DNA of 64,000 nucleotides from the NCBI RefSeq assembly GCF_003261575.2, contig NZ_CP036175.1:5022001-5086000 (forward strand), in the 5' to 3' direction. The stretch is from Klebsiella huaxiensis (lineage in GTDB: Bacteria > Pseudomonadota > Gammaproteobacteria > Enterobacterales > Enterobacteriaceae). Positions 15,663 through 24,175 of the stretch are shown here, piece after piece. The position numbers and the translations under genes are program-made. Position 1 is the first letter of the stretch. Every line of letters starts with the position of its first letter. Under the pieces are notes generated by a model. The model did no database searches. It saw only the letters and a list, made by a program, of their open reading frames with translations, and was not told the origin of the DNA.

Positions 15663-16490
15663 TTAAAATCCGCGCTGCTCTTTAATCAGCTCCCAGGCTT
15701 TCTGGATCTCCTGCGCTTTCTGCTTGGCCATCTCCATCATTTCCGGCGGCAGACCTTTCGCCACCAGCTTATCCGGATGGTGCTCGCTCATCAGCTTACG
15801 GTAGGCGCGTTTGACGGTCGCGGCGTCGTCGGTTGGCTTCACCCCTAATACGTTACAGGCATCCTCGAGGGTTGGCCCGCGCTGCGCCTGCTGCCAGCCG
15901 GCATTGCCGCCGTGCTGACCGTACGATTGCTGCTGCGAACCGCCGCCAAACTGCGCGCCGCCCTGCATCATGCGCAGGAACTGCTCAAACTGGGCGCGGG
16001 AGATACCCAGCTCATCAGCAATGACAAACAGCACTTCGCGTTCGTTGGGGTGCAGGTCGCCGTCAGCAAAGGCCGCCTGCAGCTGAATTTCCAGAAACAT
16101 CCGAATCAAATCGAACCGACCAAAACAGACGCTGCGCAGCTGGCGCATTTTCTCACGCAGCGGGTAATCATCTGATTTTCCGACCCGAAATGCGTGCTGA
16201 GCCGCAGTACGCGCTTCGCCGTGCAGATTCATCCGATCCATCAGCAAATTGGCGACATGAATATCGGCTTCAGTGACACGGCCTTTAGATTTGGTCAGAT
16301 GCCCCATCACTTCGAAAGTGGTGGAGAAGAACAGCGACTGGCGCTCCTGCTGGTTGGCAAAAACATTCAGCCGACGACTGCGTGCGCGGTCAAACATATG
16401 CCCGATTAAGAAGCCCAGCACCACGCCCCAGAAGCCACCACCCATCATCAACGCAACCGCAACGCCAATTATTTTACCCAAATACTGCAT
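15663..16490 (-). CDS. djlA: DjlA, membrane-anchored DnaJ-like co-chaperone
   Basis: DjlA is a type III DnaJ homologue of the inner membrane that works with DnaK and affects capsule (Rcs) signalling. The 275-residue protein has a short N-terminal hydrophobic anchor (IIGVAVALMMGGGFWGVVLG), a central TerB-like helical domain, a Gly/Gln-rich linker near residues 175-205, and a C-terminal J domain with the HPD motif in SEHHPDKL. E. coli DjlA has 271 residues. It is divergent from lptD, as in E. coli, with about 240 bases between the starts. Confidence 0.96.
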   Translation of the reverse strand: MQYLGKIIGVAVALMMGGGFWGVVLGFLIGHMFDRARSRRLNVFANQQERQSLFFSTTFEVMGHLTKSKGRVTEADIHVANLLMDRMNLHGEARTAAQHAFRVGKSDDYPLREKMRQLRSVCFGRFDLIRMFLEIQLQAAFADGDLHPNEREVLFVIADELGISRAQFEQFLRMMQGGAQFGGGSQQQSYGQHGGNAGWQQAQRGPTLEDACNVLGVKPTDDAATVKRAYRKLMSEHHPDKLVAKGLPPEMMEMAKQKAQEIQKAWELIKEQRGF

Positions 16491-16734
16491 AGACTCCCCA
16501 ATCTCTCTGCCGCCAGTTAAGCTATATCTGACCGCACATTACAAAGCGTTGACGCCTCGGTCAATTGTGGGACATAGCCTATAATTTGCTTTATCATACT
16601 CGTCATTCTACACGGTGCCTAACGCTCGGGTTCGAAACGGGCAGGATTAACACTAGCGCGATTAAGATGAGTACGTTAGGCTCTGACCGTTTGCAAGCCG
16701 CTGCCACACGATGACGGAACAACAAATACAACGT

Positions 16735-19077
16735 ATGAAAAAACGTATTCCCAGCCTCCTGGCCACCATGATTGCCAGCGCCTTGTATAGCCAACAGGGC
16801 CTCGCTGCCGATCTCGCCACGCAATGTATGCTTGGCGTCCCAAGCTACAATCGTCCTCTGGTTGAAGGGAAACCCAACGACCTGCCGGTGACGATCGATG
16901 CCGATCATGCGAAGGGTAATTATCCTGATAACGCCGTCTTTACCGGCAACGTTGATATCAATCAGGGTAATAGCCGCCTGCAGGCCGATGAAGTTCAGCT
17001 CCATCAACAGCAGGCCGCGGGTCAGCCGCAGCCTGTACGCACGGTCGATGCACTCGGCAACGTTCACTACGACGACAATCAGGTTATCCTGAAAGGGCCA
17101 AAGGCCTGGTCAAATCTGAACACCAAAGATACCAACGTCTGGCAGGGCGACTACCAAATGGTTGGCCGTCAGGGGCGCGGTACCGCTGACCTGATGAAAC
17201 AGCGTGGTGAAAACCGCTATACCATTTTAGAAAACGGCAGCTTTACCTCCTGTCTGCCGGGCTCTGACACCTGGAGCGTCGTCGGCAGCGAAGTTATCCA
17301 CGACCGCGAAGAGCAGGTCGCGGAGATCTGGAACGCACGCTTTAAGCTCGGCTCGGTACCGATTTTTTACAGTCCCTACCTGCAGCTGCCGGTAGGCGAT
17401 AAGCGTCGTTCAGGCTTCCTGATCCCTAACGCTAAATACAGCACCAAAAACGGCGCAGAATTCTATCTTCCTTATTACTGGAATATCGCGCCGAACTTTG
17501 ATGCCACGATCACCCCGCACTATATGAGCAAGCGTGGCGGCGTGATGTGGGAAAACGAATTTCGCTACCTGACTCAGGCTGGCGCGGGTTTATTCGAGTT
17601 TGATTACCTACCATCGGATAAGGTTTACGAGGACGATCACTCTGGCGACAGCAACAGTCGCCGCTGGCTGTTCTACTGGAACCATTCTGGCGTCGTAGAC
17701 CAGGTATGGCGCTTCAATGCCGACTACACCAAAGTCAGCGACCCGGACTACTTTAACGATTTCAGCTCCAAATACGGTTCCAGTACCGATGGCTACGCTA
17801 CGCAAAAATTGAGCGCGGGCTACGCCAATCAGAACTTTGACGCGACCGTATCGACCAAGCAGTTCCAGGTCTTTGACCGCGACTCAAGCAACGCCTATTC
17901 CGCTGAGCCGCAGCTGGACGTGAACTACTATCAGAACGATGTCGGCCCGTTTGATACCCATTTTTACGGGCAAGCCGTACATTTTGTTAACTCGAACAGC
18001 AAAATGCCGGAAGCGACTCGCGTTCACTTCGAGCCGACCATCGATCTGCCGCTGTCTAACGGCTGGGGCAGCATCAATACCGAAGCCAAACTGCTGGCAA
18101 CCCACTATCAGCAGAGCAATCTCGATCATTACAACGCGGTCAACGGCACCGACTATAAAGACTCGGTTAATCGCGTGATGCCGCAGTTTAAAGTTGATGG
18201 CAAAATGGTTTTCGAGCGCGATATGCAAGAGAGCTATACCCAGACGCTCGAACCGCGTATGCAGTATCTGTACATCCCCTATCGTGACCAGAGCAAAATA
18301 GGTAGCTACGACTCAACGCTGCTGCAATCTGACTATAGCGGCCTGTTCCGTGACCGTACCTACAGCGGCCTCGATCGCATTGCTTCAGCCAACCAGGTCT
18401 CCACCGGCGTCACATCTCGCGTTTATGATGCCGCCGCAGTTGAACGTTTTAACATTTCCGTTGGTCAAATCTACTATTTCACCGAGGCGCGAACCGGTGA
18501 CGACAACATCAACTGGGAGAATAACGACACGCGAGGTTCACTGGTATGGGCCGGCGATACCTACTGGCGCATCACCGATGACTGGGGTTTACGCGGGGGA
18601 ATTCAGTACGATACGCGTCTGGATAACGTCGCTACCGGTAGCGGAACCGTGGAATACCGTCGCGACGAAAACCGTTTAGTACAGCTTAACTATCGTTACG
18701 CGAGCCCGGAATACATTCAGGCGACTCTGCCATCGTATTCCACCGCGAAGCAATATAAAGATGGTATTTCGCAGGTGGGGATGACCGCCAGTTGGCCAAT
18801 AGTCGATCGTTGGGCAGTTGTTGGCGCGTACTACTACGACACGAATACCAGAAAGTCAGCAAATCAGATGTTAGGGGTGCAGTATAGCTCTTGTTGCTAC
18901 GCTATCCGTGTCGGCTATGAACGTAAGATCAACGGCTGGGATAACAGCAGCAGCGAAAGCAAATACGACAACACCTTCGGCTTTAACATCGAGCTGCGTG
19001 GTCTGAGCTCCAATTACGGTCTCGGCACCCAGCAGATGCTGCGTTCGAACATTTTACCGTACCAGAGCTCCCTGTGA
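16735..19077 (+). CDS. lptD: LptD, lipopolysaccharide transport outer-membrane protein
   Basis: LptD forms, with LptE, the outer-membrane translocon that inserts lipopolysaccharide. The 780-residue product starts MKKRIPSLLATMIASALYSQ, a signal peptide probably cut after residue 24, followed by the periplasmic LptA-like domain (ITIDADHAKGNYPD type) and a 26-strand barrel. The two cysteine pairs needed for disulfide assembly are visible: CMLG near residue 31, SCLPG near 173, and adjacent cysteines in SSCCYAIRVGYER near 724. The frame extends eight codons upstream to 16711, but conservation starts at 16735. It is followed by surA after 53 bases. Confidence 0.97.
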   Translation: MKKRIPSLLATMIASALYSQQGLAADLATQCMLGVPSYNRPLVEGKPNDLPVTIDADHAKGNYPDNAVFTGNVDINQGNSRLQADEVQLHQQQAAGQPQPVRTVDALGNVHYDDNQVILKGPKAWSNLNTKDTNVWQGDYQMVGRQGRGTADLMKQRGENRYTILENGSFTSCLPGSDTWSVVGSEVIHDREEQVAEIWNARFKLGSVPIFYSPYLQLPVGDKRRSGFLIPNAKYSTKNGAEFYLPYYWNIAPNFDATITPHYMSKRGGVMWENEFRYLTQAGAGLFEFDYLPSDKVYEDDHSGDSNSRRWLFYWNHSGVVDQVWRFNADYTKVSDPDYFNDFSSKYGSSTDGYATQKLSAGYANQNFDATVSTKQFQVFDRDSSNAYSAEPQLDVNYYQNDVGPFDTHFYGQAVHFVNSNSKMPEATRVHFEPTIDLPLSNGWGSINTEAKLLATHYQQSNLDHYNAVNGTDYKDSVNRVMPQFKVDGKMVFERDMQESYTQTLEPRMQYLYIPYRDQSKIGSYDSTLLQSDYSGLFRDRTYSGLDRIASANQVSTGVTSRVYDAAAVERFNISVGQIYYFTEARTGDDNINWENNDTRGSLVWAGDTYWRITDDWGLRGGIQYDTRLDNVATGSGTVEYRRDENRLVQLNYRYASPEYIQATLPSYSTAKQYKDGISQVGMTASWPIVDRWAVVGAYYYDTNTRKSANQMLGVQYSSCCYAIRVGYERKINGWDNSSSESKYDNTFGFNIELRGLSSNYGLGTQQMLRSNILPYQSSL

Positions 19078-19130
19078 TGTGGCTGGTTTAAACGTAATCC
19101 GCAATTGCGGTTAATTGAAATGGAAAAAGT

Positions 19131-20417
19131 ATGAAGAACTGGAAAACGCTGCTTCTCGGTATCGCCATGATCGCGAATACCAGTTTCGCTGCCCCGCAGG
19201 TTGTCGATAAAGTAGCGGCTGTCGTCAATAATGGCGTTGTTCTGGAAAGCGACGTCGCTGGTTTGATGCAATCGGTAAAACTTAACGCCGGCCAGGCCGG
19301 GCAGCAACTGCCGGATGATGCAACCCTGCGTCATCAGATCCTCGAACGTCTGATCATGGATCAGATAGTCCTGCAGATGGGCCAGAAAATGGGCGTGAAG
19401 ATCTCTGACGATCAGCTCGACCAGGCCATTGCCAACATCGCTAAGCAGAACAATATGTCGATGGATCAGATGCGCAGTCGTCTGGCCTATGACGGTATTA
19501 ACTACAACACCTACCGTAGTCAGATTCGCAAAGAGATGACGATTTCGGAAGTGCGTAATAACGAAGTTCGTCGTCGCATCACCGTTCTGCCGCAGGAAGT
19601 AGAAACCCTGGCAAAACAAATTGGCGATCAGAATGACGCCAGCACTGAGCTGAATCTCAGCCACATCCTAATCCCGCTGCCGGAAAACCCAACTTCCGAG
19701 CAGGTTGCAGAGGCTCAGGACCAGGCAAACTCAGTAGTTGAGCAGGCGCGCAGCGGTGCAGACTTCGGCAAATTAGCTATCACCTATTCTGCCGATCAGC
19801 AGGCGCTGAAAGGCGGCCAGATGGGCTGGGGTCGTATTCAGGAACTGCCTGGCATCTTCGCTCAGGCGCTGAGCACCGCGAAGAAAGGCGATATCGTTGG
19901 CCCGATTCGTTCCGGCGTTGGCTTCCATATCCTGAAAATTAACGATATGCGCGGCGGCAGCAAAAGTATCTCCGTTACCGAAGTTCACGCTCGCCACATC
20001 CTGCTGAAACCTTCGCCGATCATGAACGACGATCAGGCACGGGCGAAGCTTGAGCAGATCGCAGCAGATATTAAGAGCGGCAAAACCACCTTTGCTCAAG
20101 CGGCGAAAGAGTTCTCTGAAGATCCGGGTTCTGCTAACCAGGGCGGTGATTTAGGTTGGGCAACTCCGGATATTTTCGATCCGGCGTTCCGCGACGCGAT
20201 TCTGCGCCTCAACAAAGGCCAGACCAGCGCTCCGGTTCACTCATCCTTCGGCTGGCACCTGATTGAACTGCTGGATACCCGCAACGTCGACAAAACCGAC
20301 GCCGCGCAGAAAGACCGTGCTTACCGCATGCTGATGAACCGTAAATTCTCCGAAGAAGCGGCTACCTGGATGCAGGAACAGCGCGCCAGCGCGTACGTTA
20401 AAGTTCTGAGTAACTAA
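19131..20417 (+). CDS. surA: SurA, periplasmic chaperone and prolyl isomerase
   Basis: SurA escorts outer-membrane proteins, including LptD, through the periplasm. The 428-residue protein, the same length as in E. coli, has a signal peptide ending AASFA-like (IANTSFAAPQ, cut near residue 20) and an N-terminal chaperone domain. Two parvulin rotamase domains follow, recognisable by LSHILIPLP and VHARHILLKPSP with the later GGQMGWG and GGDLGWA segments. It lies between lptD and pdxA, and its stop codon directly abuts the pdxA start. Confidence 0.97.
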   Translation: MKNWKTLLLGIAMIANTSFAAPQVVDKVAAVVNNGVVLESDVAGLMQSVKLNAGQAGQQLPDDATLRHQILERLIMDQIVLQMGQKMGVKISDDQLDQAIANIAKQNNMSMDQMRSRLAYDGINYNTYRSQIRKEMTISEVRNNEVRRRITVLPQEVETLAKQIGDQNDASTELNLSHILIPLPENPTSEQVAEAQDQANSVVEQARSGADFGKLAITYSADQQALKGGQMGWGRIQELPGIFAQALSTAKKGDIVGPIRSGVGFHILKINDMRGGSKSISVTEVHARHILLKPSPIMNDDQARAKLEQIAADIKSGKTTFAQAAKEFSEDPGSANQGGDLGWATPDIFDPAFRDAILRLNKGQTSAPVHSSFGWHLIELLDTRNVDKTDAAQKDRAYRMLMNRKFSEEAATWMQEQRASAYVKVLSN

Positions 20418-21407
20418 ATGATCGGTACACAACGAGTCGTAATCACTCCCGGCGAACCCGCCGGGATTGGCCCCGACCTCGTCGTGCAGCTTGCGCAGCG
20501 CGACTGGCCGGTAGAGCTGGTGATTTGCGCCGATGGCGCCCTGTTATCCGACCGAGCAAACCTGCTCGGTCTTCCTTTATCCCTTAGGCCTTACGACCCC
20601 ACCGTTCCTGCCTCAGCGCAGCGCGCGGGCACCCTGACGCTTCTTCCTGTCGCTCTCAACGTACCGGTTGAGCCAGGTGTGCTTAACGTTAGCAACGGTG
20701 GTTACGTGGTCGACACGCTGGCCCGCGCCTGCGATGGCTGCCTGAACGGCGAATTTGCCGCGCTGATCACCGGGCCGGTGCATAAGGGCATTATCAATGA
20801 TGCAGGTATCGCCTTTACTGGTCACACCGAGTTCTTTGAAGAGCGCTCACAGGCCAGTAAAGTGGTGATGATGCTGGCAACCGAAGAGCTGCGCGTGGCG
20901 CTGGTGACCACTCATCTGCCGCTAAAAGCGATAAGCGATGCGATTACGCCAGACCTGCTGCGTGAAATCATCACCATTCTGCATCACGACCTGCGCACCA
21001 AATTTGGCATTAATGACCCGCACGTGCTGGTCTGCGGCCTGAACCCGCATGCAGGCGAAGGCGGTCACATGGGAACGGAAGAGATCGATACGATTATTCC
21101 GGTGCTTGAAGAGATGCGCGCAAAGGGCATGAACCTGAGCGGCCCACTCCCGGCAGACACCCTGTTTCAGCCGAAATATCTCGACCATGCCGATGCGGTA
21201 CTCGCGATGTATCACGATCAGGGCCTGCCCGTGCTAAAATACCAGGGCTTTGGCCGCGGCGTGAATATTACGCTCGGTTTACCTTTTATTCGCACCTCTG
21301 TTGACCACGGTACCGCACTCGAACTTGCGGGCCAGGGAAAAGCGGAAGTCGGCAGTTTTATCACGGCGCTTAATCTCGCCATCAAAATGATTGTTAATAC
21401 CCAATGA
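20418..21407 (+). CDS. pdxA: 4-hydroxythreonine-4-phosphate dehydrogenase PdxA
   Basis: PdxA oxidises 4-phosphohydroxy-L-threonine with NAD in pyridoxal phosphate synthesis. The 329-residue protein shows the family hallmarks ITPGEPAGIGPDL, TGPVHKG, FTGHTEFF, CGLNPHAGEGG and MYHDQGLPVLKY, which include the metal-ligand histidines. It starts immediately after the surA stop and overlaps rsmA by four bases (ATGA), so translation is probably coupled in the surA-pdxA-rsmA-apaG-apaH series. Confidence 0.97.
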   Translation: MIGTQRVVITPGEPAGIGPDLVVQLAQRDWPVELVICADGALLSDRANLLGLPLSLRPYDPTVPASAQRAGTLTLLPVALNVPVEPGVLNVSNGGYVVDTLARACDGCLNGEFAALITGPVHKGIINDAGIAFTGHTEFFEERSQASKVVMMLATEELRVALVTTHLPLKAISDAITPDLLREIITILHHDLRTKFGINDPHVLVCGLNPHAGEGGHMGTEEIDTIIPVLEEMRAKGMNLSGPLPADTLFQPKYLDHADAVLAMYHDQGLPVLKYQGFGRGVNITLGLPFIRTSVDHGTALELAGQGKAEVGSFITALNLAIKMIVNTQ

Positions 21408-22225
21408 ATAATCGAGTCCATCAGGGCCACTTAGCCCGTAAACGTTTCGGGCAAAACTTTCTCAACGATCAGTTCGTGATCGACAGCATTGTCTCGGCCA
21501 TTAATCCACAAAAAGATCAGGCGATTGTTGAAATCGGCCCCGGCCTTGCCGCACTGACTGAGCCGGTCGGTGAACGCCTCGACAAATTGACCGTTATCGA
21601 GCTGGACCGCGATCTGGCTGCACGTTTGCAAACGCATCCGTTCCTCGGACCGAAGCTGACGATTTATCAGCAAGATGCGATGACCATGAACTTCCGCGAG
21701 CTGTCGCAGACCATGGGCCAGCCGCTGCGCGTGTTTGGCAACCTGCCGTACAATATCTCCACGCCGCTGATGTTCCATCTGTTCAGCTATACTGATGCCA
21801 TTGCCGACATGCACTTTATGCTGCAAAAAGAAGTCGTCAATCGTCTGGTTGCCGGGCCGAACAGTAAGGCGTATGGTCGATTGAGCGTGATGGCGCAATA
21901 TTACTGCCAGATAATTCCGGTACTTGAAGTCCCGCCGAGCGCCTTTACGCCAGCACCTAAAGTGGATTCTGCCGTCGTGCGTCTGGTGCCTTACCGCACG
22001 CTGCCGCATCCGGTAAAAGAGATTCGCGTGCTGAGCCGCATCACCACCGAGGCTTTCAACCAGCGTCGGAAAACGATCCGTAACAGCCTCGGCAATCTGT
22101 TCAGCGTCGAGGTTCTGACCGAGCTGGGTATCGACCCGGCGAAGCGTGCAGAAAATATTTCCGTGGCGCAGTATTGTCAGTTAGCTAACTGGTTATCTGA
22201 GAACGCGCCCACCAAGGAGAGCTAA
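21404..22225 (+). CDS. rsmA: 16S rRNA dimethyladenosine transferase RsmA (KsgA)
   Basis: RsmA dimethylates A1518 and A1519 in 16S rRNA late in small-subunit assembly. The 273-residue enzyme has the SAM-binding motif EIGPGLAALTEPV, the catalytic NLPYNIS motif and the QRRKTIRNSLGN segment near the C-terminus. Its ATG overlaps the pdxA stop. Two bases separate it from apaG. Confidence 0.97.
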   Translation: MNNRVHQGHLARKRFGQNFLNDQFVIDSIVSAINPQKDQAIVEIGPGLAALTEPVGERLDKLTVIELDRDLAARLQTHPFLGPKLTIYQQDAMTMNFRELSQTMGQPLRVFGNLPYNISTPLMFHLFSYTDAIADMHFMLQKEVVNRLVAGPNSKAYGRLSVMAQYYCQIIPVLEVPPSAFTPAPKVDSAVVRLVPYRTLPHPVKEIRVLSRITTEAFNQRRKTIRNSLGNLFSVEVLTELGIDPAKRAENISVAQYCQLANWLSENAPTKES

Positions 22226-22227
22226 CC

Positions 22228-22605
22228 ATGATCAATTCGCCCCGAGTTTGTGTGCAGGTACAAAGCGTCTATATCGAATCGCAATCTTCTCCAGAAGAAG
22301 AGCGCTACGTTTTCGCTTATACCGTCACCCTGCGTAATTTGGGGCGGACTCAGGTTCAGCTTCTTGGTCGCTACTGGCTTATCACCAACGGCAATGGTCG
22401 TGAGACCGAAGTTCAGGGTGAAGGGGTTGTCGGCGAGCAGCCGCATATTCCGGCCGGCGGCGAATTTCAATATACCAGCGGCGCGGTTATTGAAACGCCG
22501 CTGGGCACCATGCAGGGACACTATGAGATGATCGATGTGAACGGCGCGCCGTTCTCCATTGAAGTCCCTGTTTTCCGTCTCGCAGTACCCACTCTCATCC
22601 ATTAA
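22228..22605 (+). CDS. apaG: ApaG, DUF525 protein
   Basis: ApaG is a small soluble protein of immunoglobulin-like fold (DUF525) whose biochemical role is uncertain; in E. coli it is co-transcribed with apaH and rsmA. The 125-residue length and the segments VQSVYIESQSSPEEERYVFAYTVTLRN and GGEFQYTSGA..TPLGTMQGHY match the family. It is preceded by a GGAGAG ribosome site and followed by apaH after four bases. Confidence 0.95.
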   Translation: MINSPRVCVQVQSVYIESQSSPEEERYVFAYTVTLRNLGRTQVQLLGRYWLITNGNGRETEVQGEGVVGEQPHIPAGGEFQYTSGAVIETPLGTMQGHYEMIDVNGAPFSIEVPVFRLAVPTLIH

Positions 22606-22609
22606 AACA

Positions 22610-23458
22610 ATGTCTACATACCTTATTGGCGACGTTCACGGTTGCTACGATGAACTGATCGCATTATTAGAGCAGGTGGAGTTTAATCCTGAGGTTGATA
22701 CGCTGTGGCTCACGGGCGACCTGGTCGCGCGCGGCCCCGGTTCGCTCGAAGTACTGCGTTTCGTAAAACTGCTTGGCGATAGCGTGCGCATTGTGCTGGG
22801 TAATCACGACCTACATCTGCTGGCGGTATTTGCGGGTATCAGCCGCAACAAACCGAAAGACCGACTGAAATCACTGCTTGAAGCGCCGGATGCCGACGAA
22901 CTGCTCAACTGGCTACGTCGTCAGCCGATGATGCAAATCGATGAAGAGAAAAAGCTGGTGATGGCTCATGCAGGCATCACTCCGCAGTGGGATCTAGAAA
23001 CCGCCAAACAGTGCGCCCGCGATGTTGAGGCGGTGCTGTCCAGCGACTCCTACCCGTTCTTTCTCGATGCCATGTACGGCGATATGCCGAACAACTGGAG
23101 TAACGAACTCAGCGGTCTGGCACGCCTGCGCTTTATCTCCAACGCTTTTACCCGCATGCGCTACTGCTTCCCGAACGGGCAGTTGGATATGTATGCCAAA
23201 GAAGCGCCGGAAAGCGCCCCCGCACCGCTCAAACCGTGGTTCGCCATTCCTGGCCCGGTAGCGAGCGAATACAGCATCGCCTTCGGTCATTGGGCTTCGT
23301 TGGAAGGAAAAGGAACGCCGGAAGGCATTTACGCGCTGGATACCGGCTGCTGCTGGGGCGGAGATCTCACCTGTCTGCGCTGGGAAGATAAAATGTACTT
23401 CACGCAGCCGTCGAATCGCCAGAAAAATATGGATGAAGGCGAGGCGATCGCCTCCTGA
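22610..23458 (+). CDS. apaH: Diadenosine tetraphosphatase ApaH
   Basis: ApaH hydrolyses Ap4A symmetrically to two ADP and also removes Np4 caps from RNA. The 282-residue protein has the metallophosphatase motifs GDVHGCYDEL, GDLVARGPGS and GNHDLHLL, with a later MAHAGI histidine. The frame is open 17 codons upstream inside apaG, but the ATG at 22610 gives the MSTYLIGDVHG start known in the family. It ends the surA to apaH series and converges on folA. Confidence 0.97.
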   Translation: MSTYLIGDVHGCYDELIALLEQVEFNPEVDTLWLTGDLVARGPGSLEVLRFVKLLGDSVRIVLGNHDLHLLAVFAGISRNKPKDRLKSLLEAPDADELLNWLRRQPMMQIDEEKKLVMAHAGITPQWDLETAKQCARDVEAVLSSDSYPFFLDAMYGDMPNNWSNELSGLARLRFISNAFTRMRYCFPNGQLDMYAKEAPESAPAPLKPWFAIPGPVASEYSIAFGHWASLEGKGTPEGIYALDTGCCWGGDLTCLRWEDKMYFTQPSNRQKNMDEGEAIAS

Positions 23459-23466
23459 GAAAAGTC

Positions 23467-23491
23467 CCCCGGTGAGCCATAGCCACCGGGG
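23467..23491. terminator. Bidirectional hairpin between apaH and folA
   Basis: CCCCGGTG and CACCGGGG arms with a nine-base loop lie between the convergent apaH and folA genes. A-rich DNA precedes it and a short AAAGCTTTA follows, so weak termination in both directions is plausible. Confidence 0.6.
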
Positions 23492-23497
23492 AAAGCT

Positions 23498-23977
23498 TTA
23501 GCGGCGTTCCAGAATCTCGAAGCAGTAGCTGTGGGAGTTCTGCGCATCAGCGTCGTGAAATTCGCTGAATACCGACTCCCACTGGTCCGGATCGTAATCC
23601 GGGAAATGGGTATCGCCTTCCACTTCAGCATCAATATGCGTCAGATAGAGCTTGTGCGCTTTCGGCAGGAACTGCTCGTAAACGCGACCACCACCAATCA
23701 CCATCATCTCTTCAACATCGCCGCAGGCGGCAATGGCTTCATCAACGGACTTCACCCACTGCACGCGATCGTCGGTGCCGGGCTGGCTGCTAATAACGAT
23801 ATTTTTACGCCCCGGTAACGGGCGTCCGATGGATTCCCAGGTCAGACGACCCATTACTACCGGCTTGTTTAAGGTGTTGCGCTTAAACCAGGCGAGATCG
23901 GCAGGCAGATTCCACGGCATGGCGTTTTCCATACCGATGACGCGATCTACCGCTAACGCCGCAATCAGACTGATCAT
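23498..23977 (-). CDS. folA: Dihydrofolate reductase FolA
   Basis: FolA reduces dihydrofolate with NADPH and is the target of trimethoprim. The 159-residue protein, the E. coli length, starts MISLIAALAVDRVIGMENAMPWNLPADLAWFK with the catalytic acidic residue in the PADLAWF segment (Asp27). GRPLPGRKNI and IGGGRVYEQFLP provide the cofactor site. It is convergent with apaH. The roughly 200 bases upstream (23978-24175) hold its promoter region and the end of kefC; I see no other gene there. Confidence 0.97.
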   Translation of the reverse strand: MISLIAALAVDRVIGMENAMPWNLPADLAWFKRNTLNKPVVMGRLTWESIGRPLPGRKNIVISSQPGTDDRVQWVKSVDEAIAACGDVEEMMVIGGGRVYEQFLPKAHKLYLTHIDAEVEGDTHFPDYDPDQWESVFSEFHDADAQNSHSYCFEILERR

Positions 23978-24175
23978 TGATTAATTCCCGAATGCAAAAA
24001 ATTGCCGCCACTATACGGAAAGCGTAATACTTCGTCGACTGGGCGAAGAGTAAAGAATCAGAAAATTTTAAGATTTGCTGGCAAGCCCACGTAAGCCACG
24101 TGAGCCGCCAGAACAGGATCTAAATTGAAAACAAATTGTTACTTGTAAAGCTAGCGTAACACGCGTAATTCATCG

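Noticed and set aside
16618..16673. Imperfect inverted repeat between djlA and lptD (CCTAACG...CGTTAGG)
   Set aside because: The arms are 42 bases apart with little pairing between, so a functional hairpin or operator is not supported.
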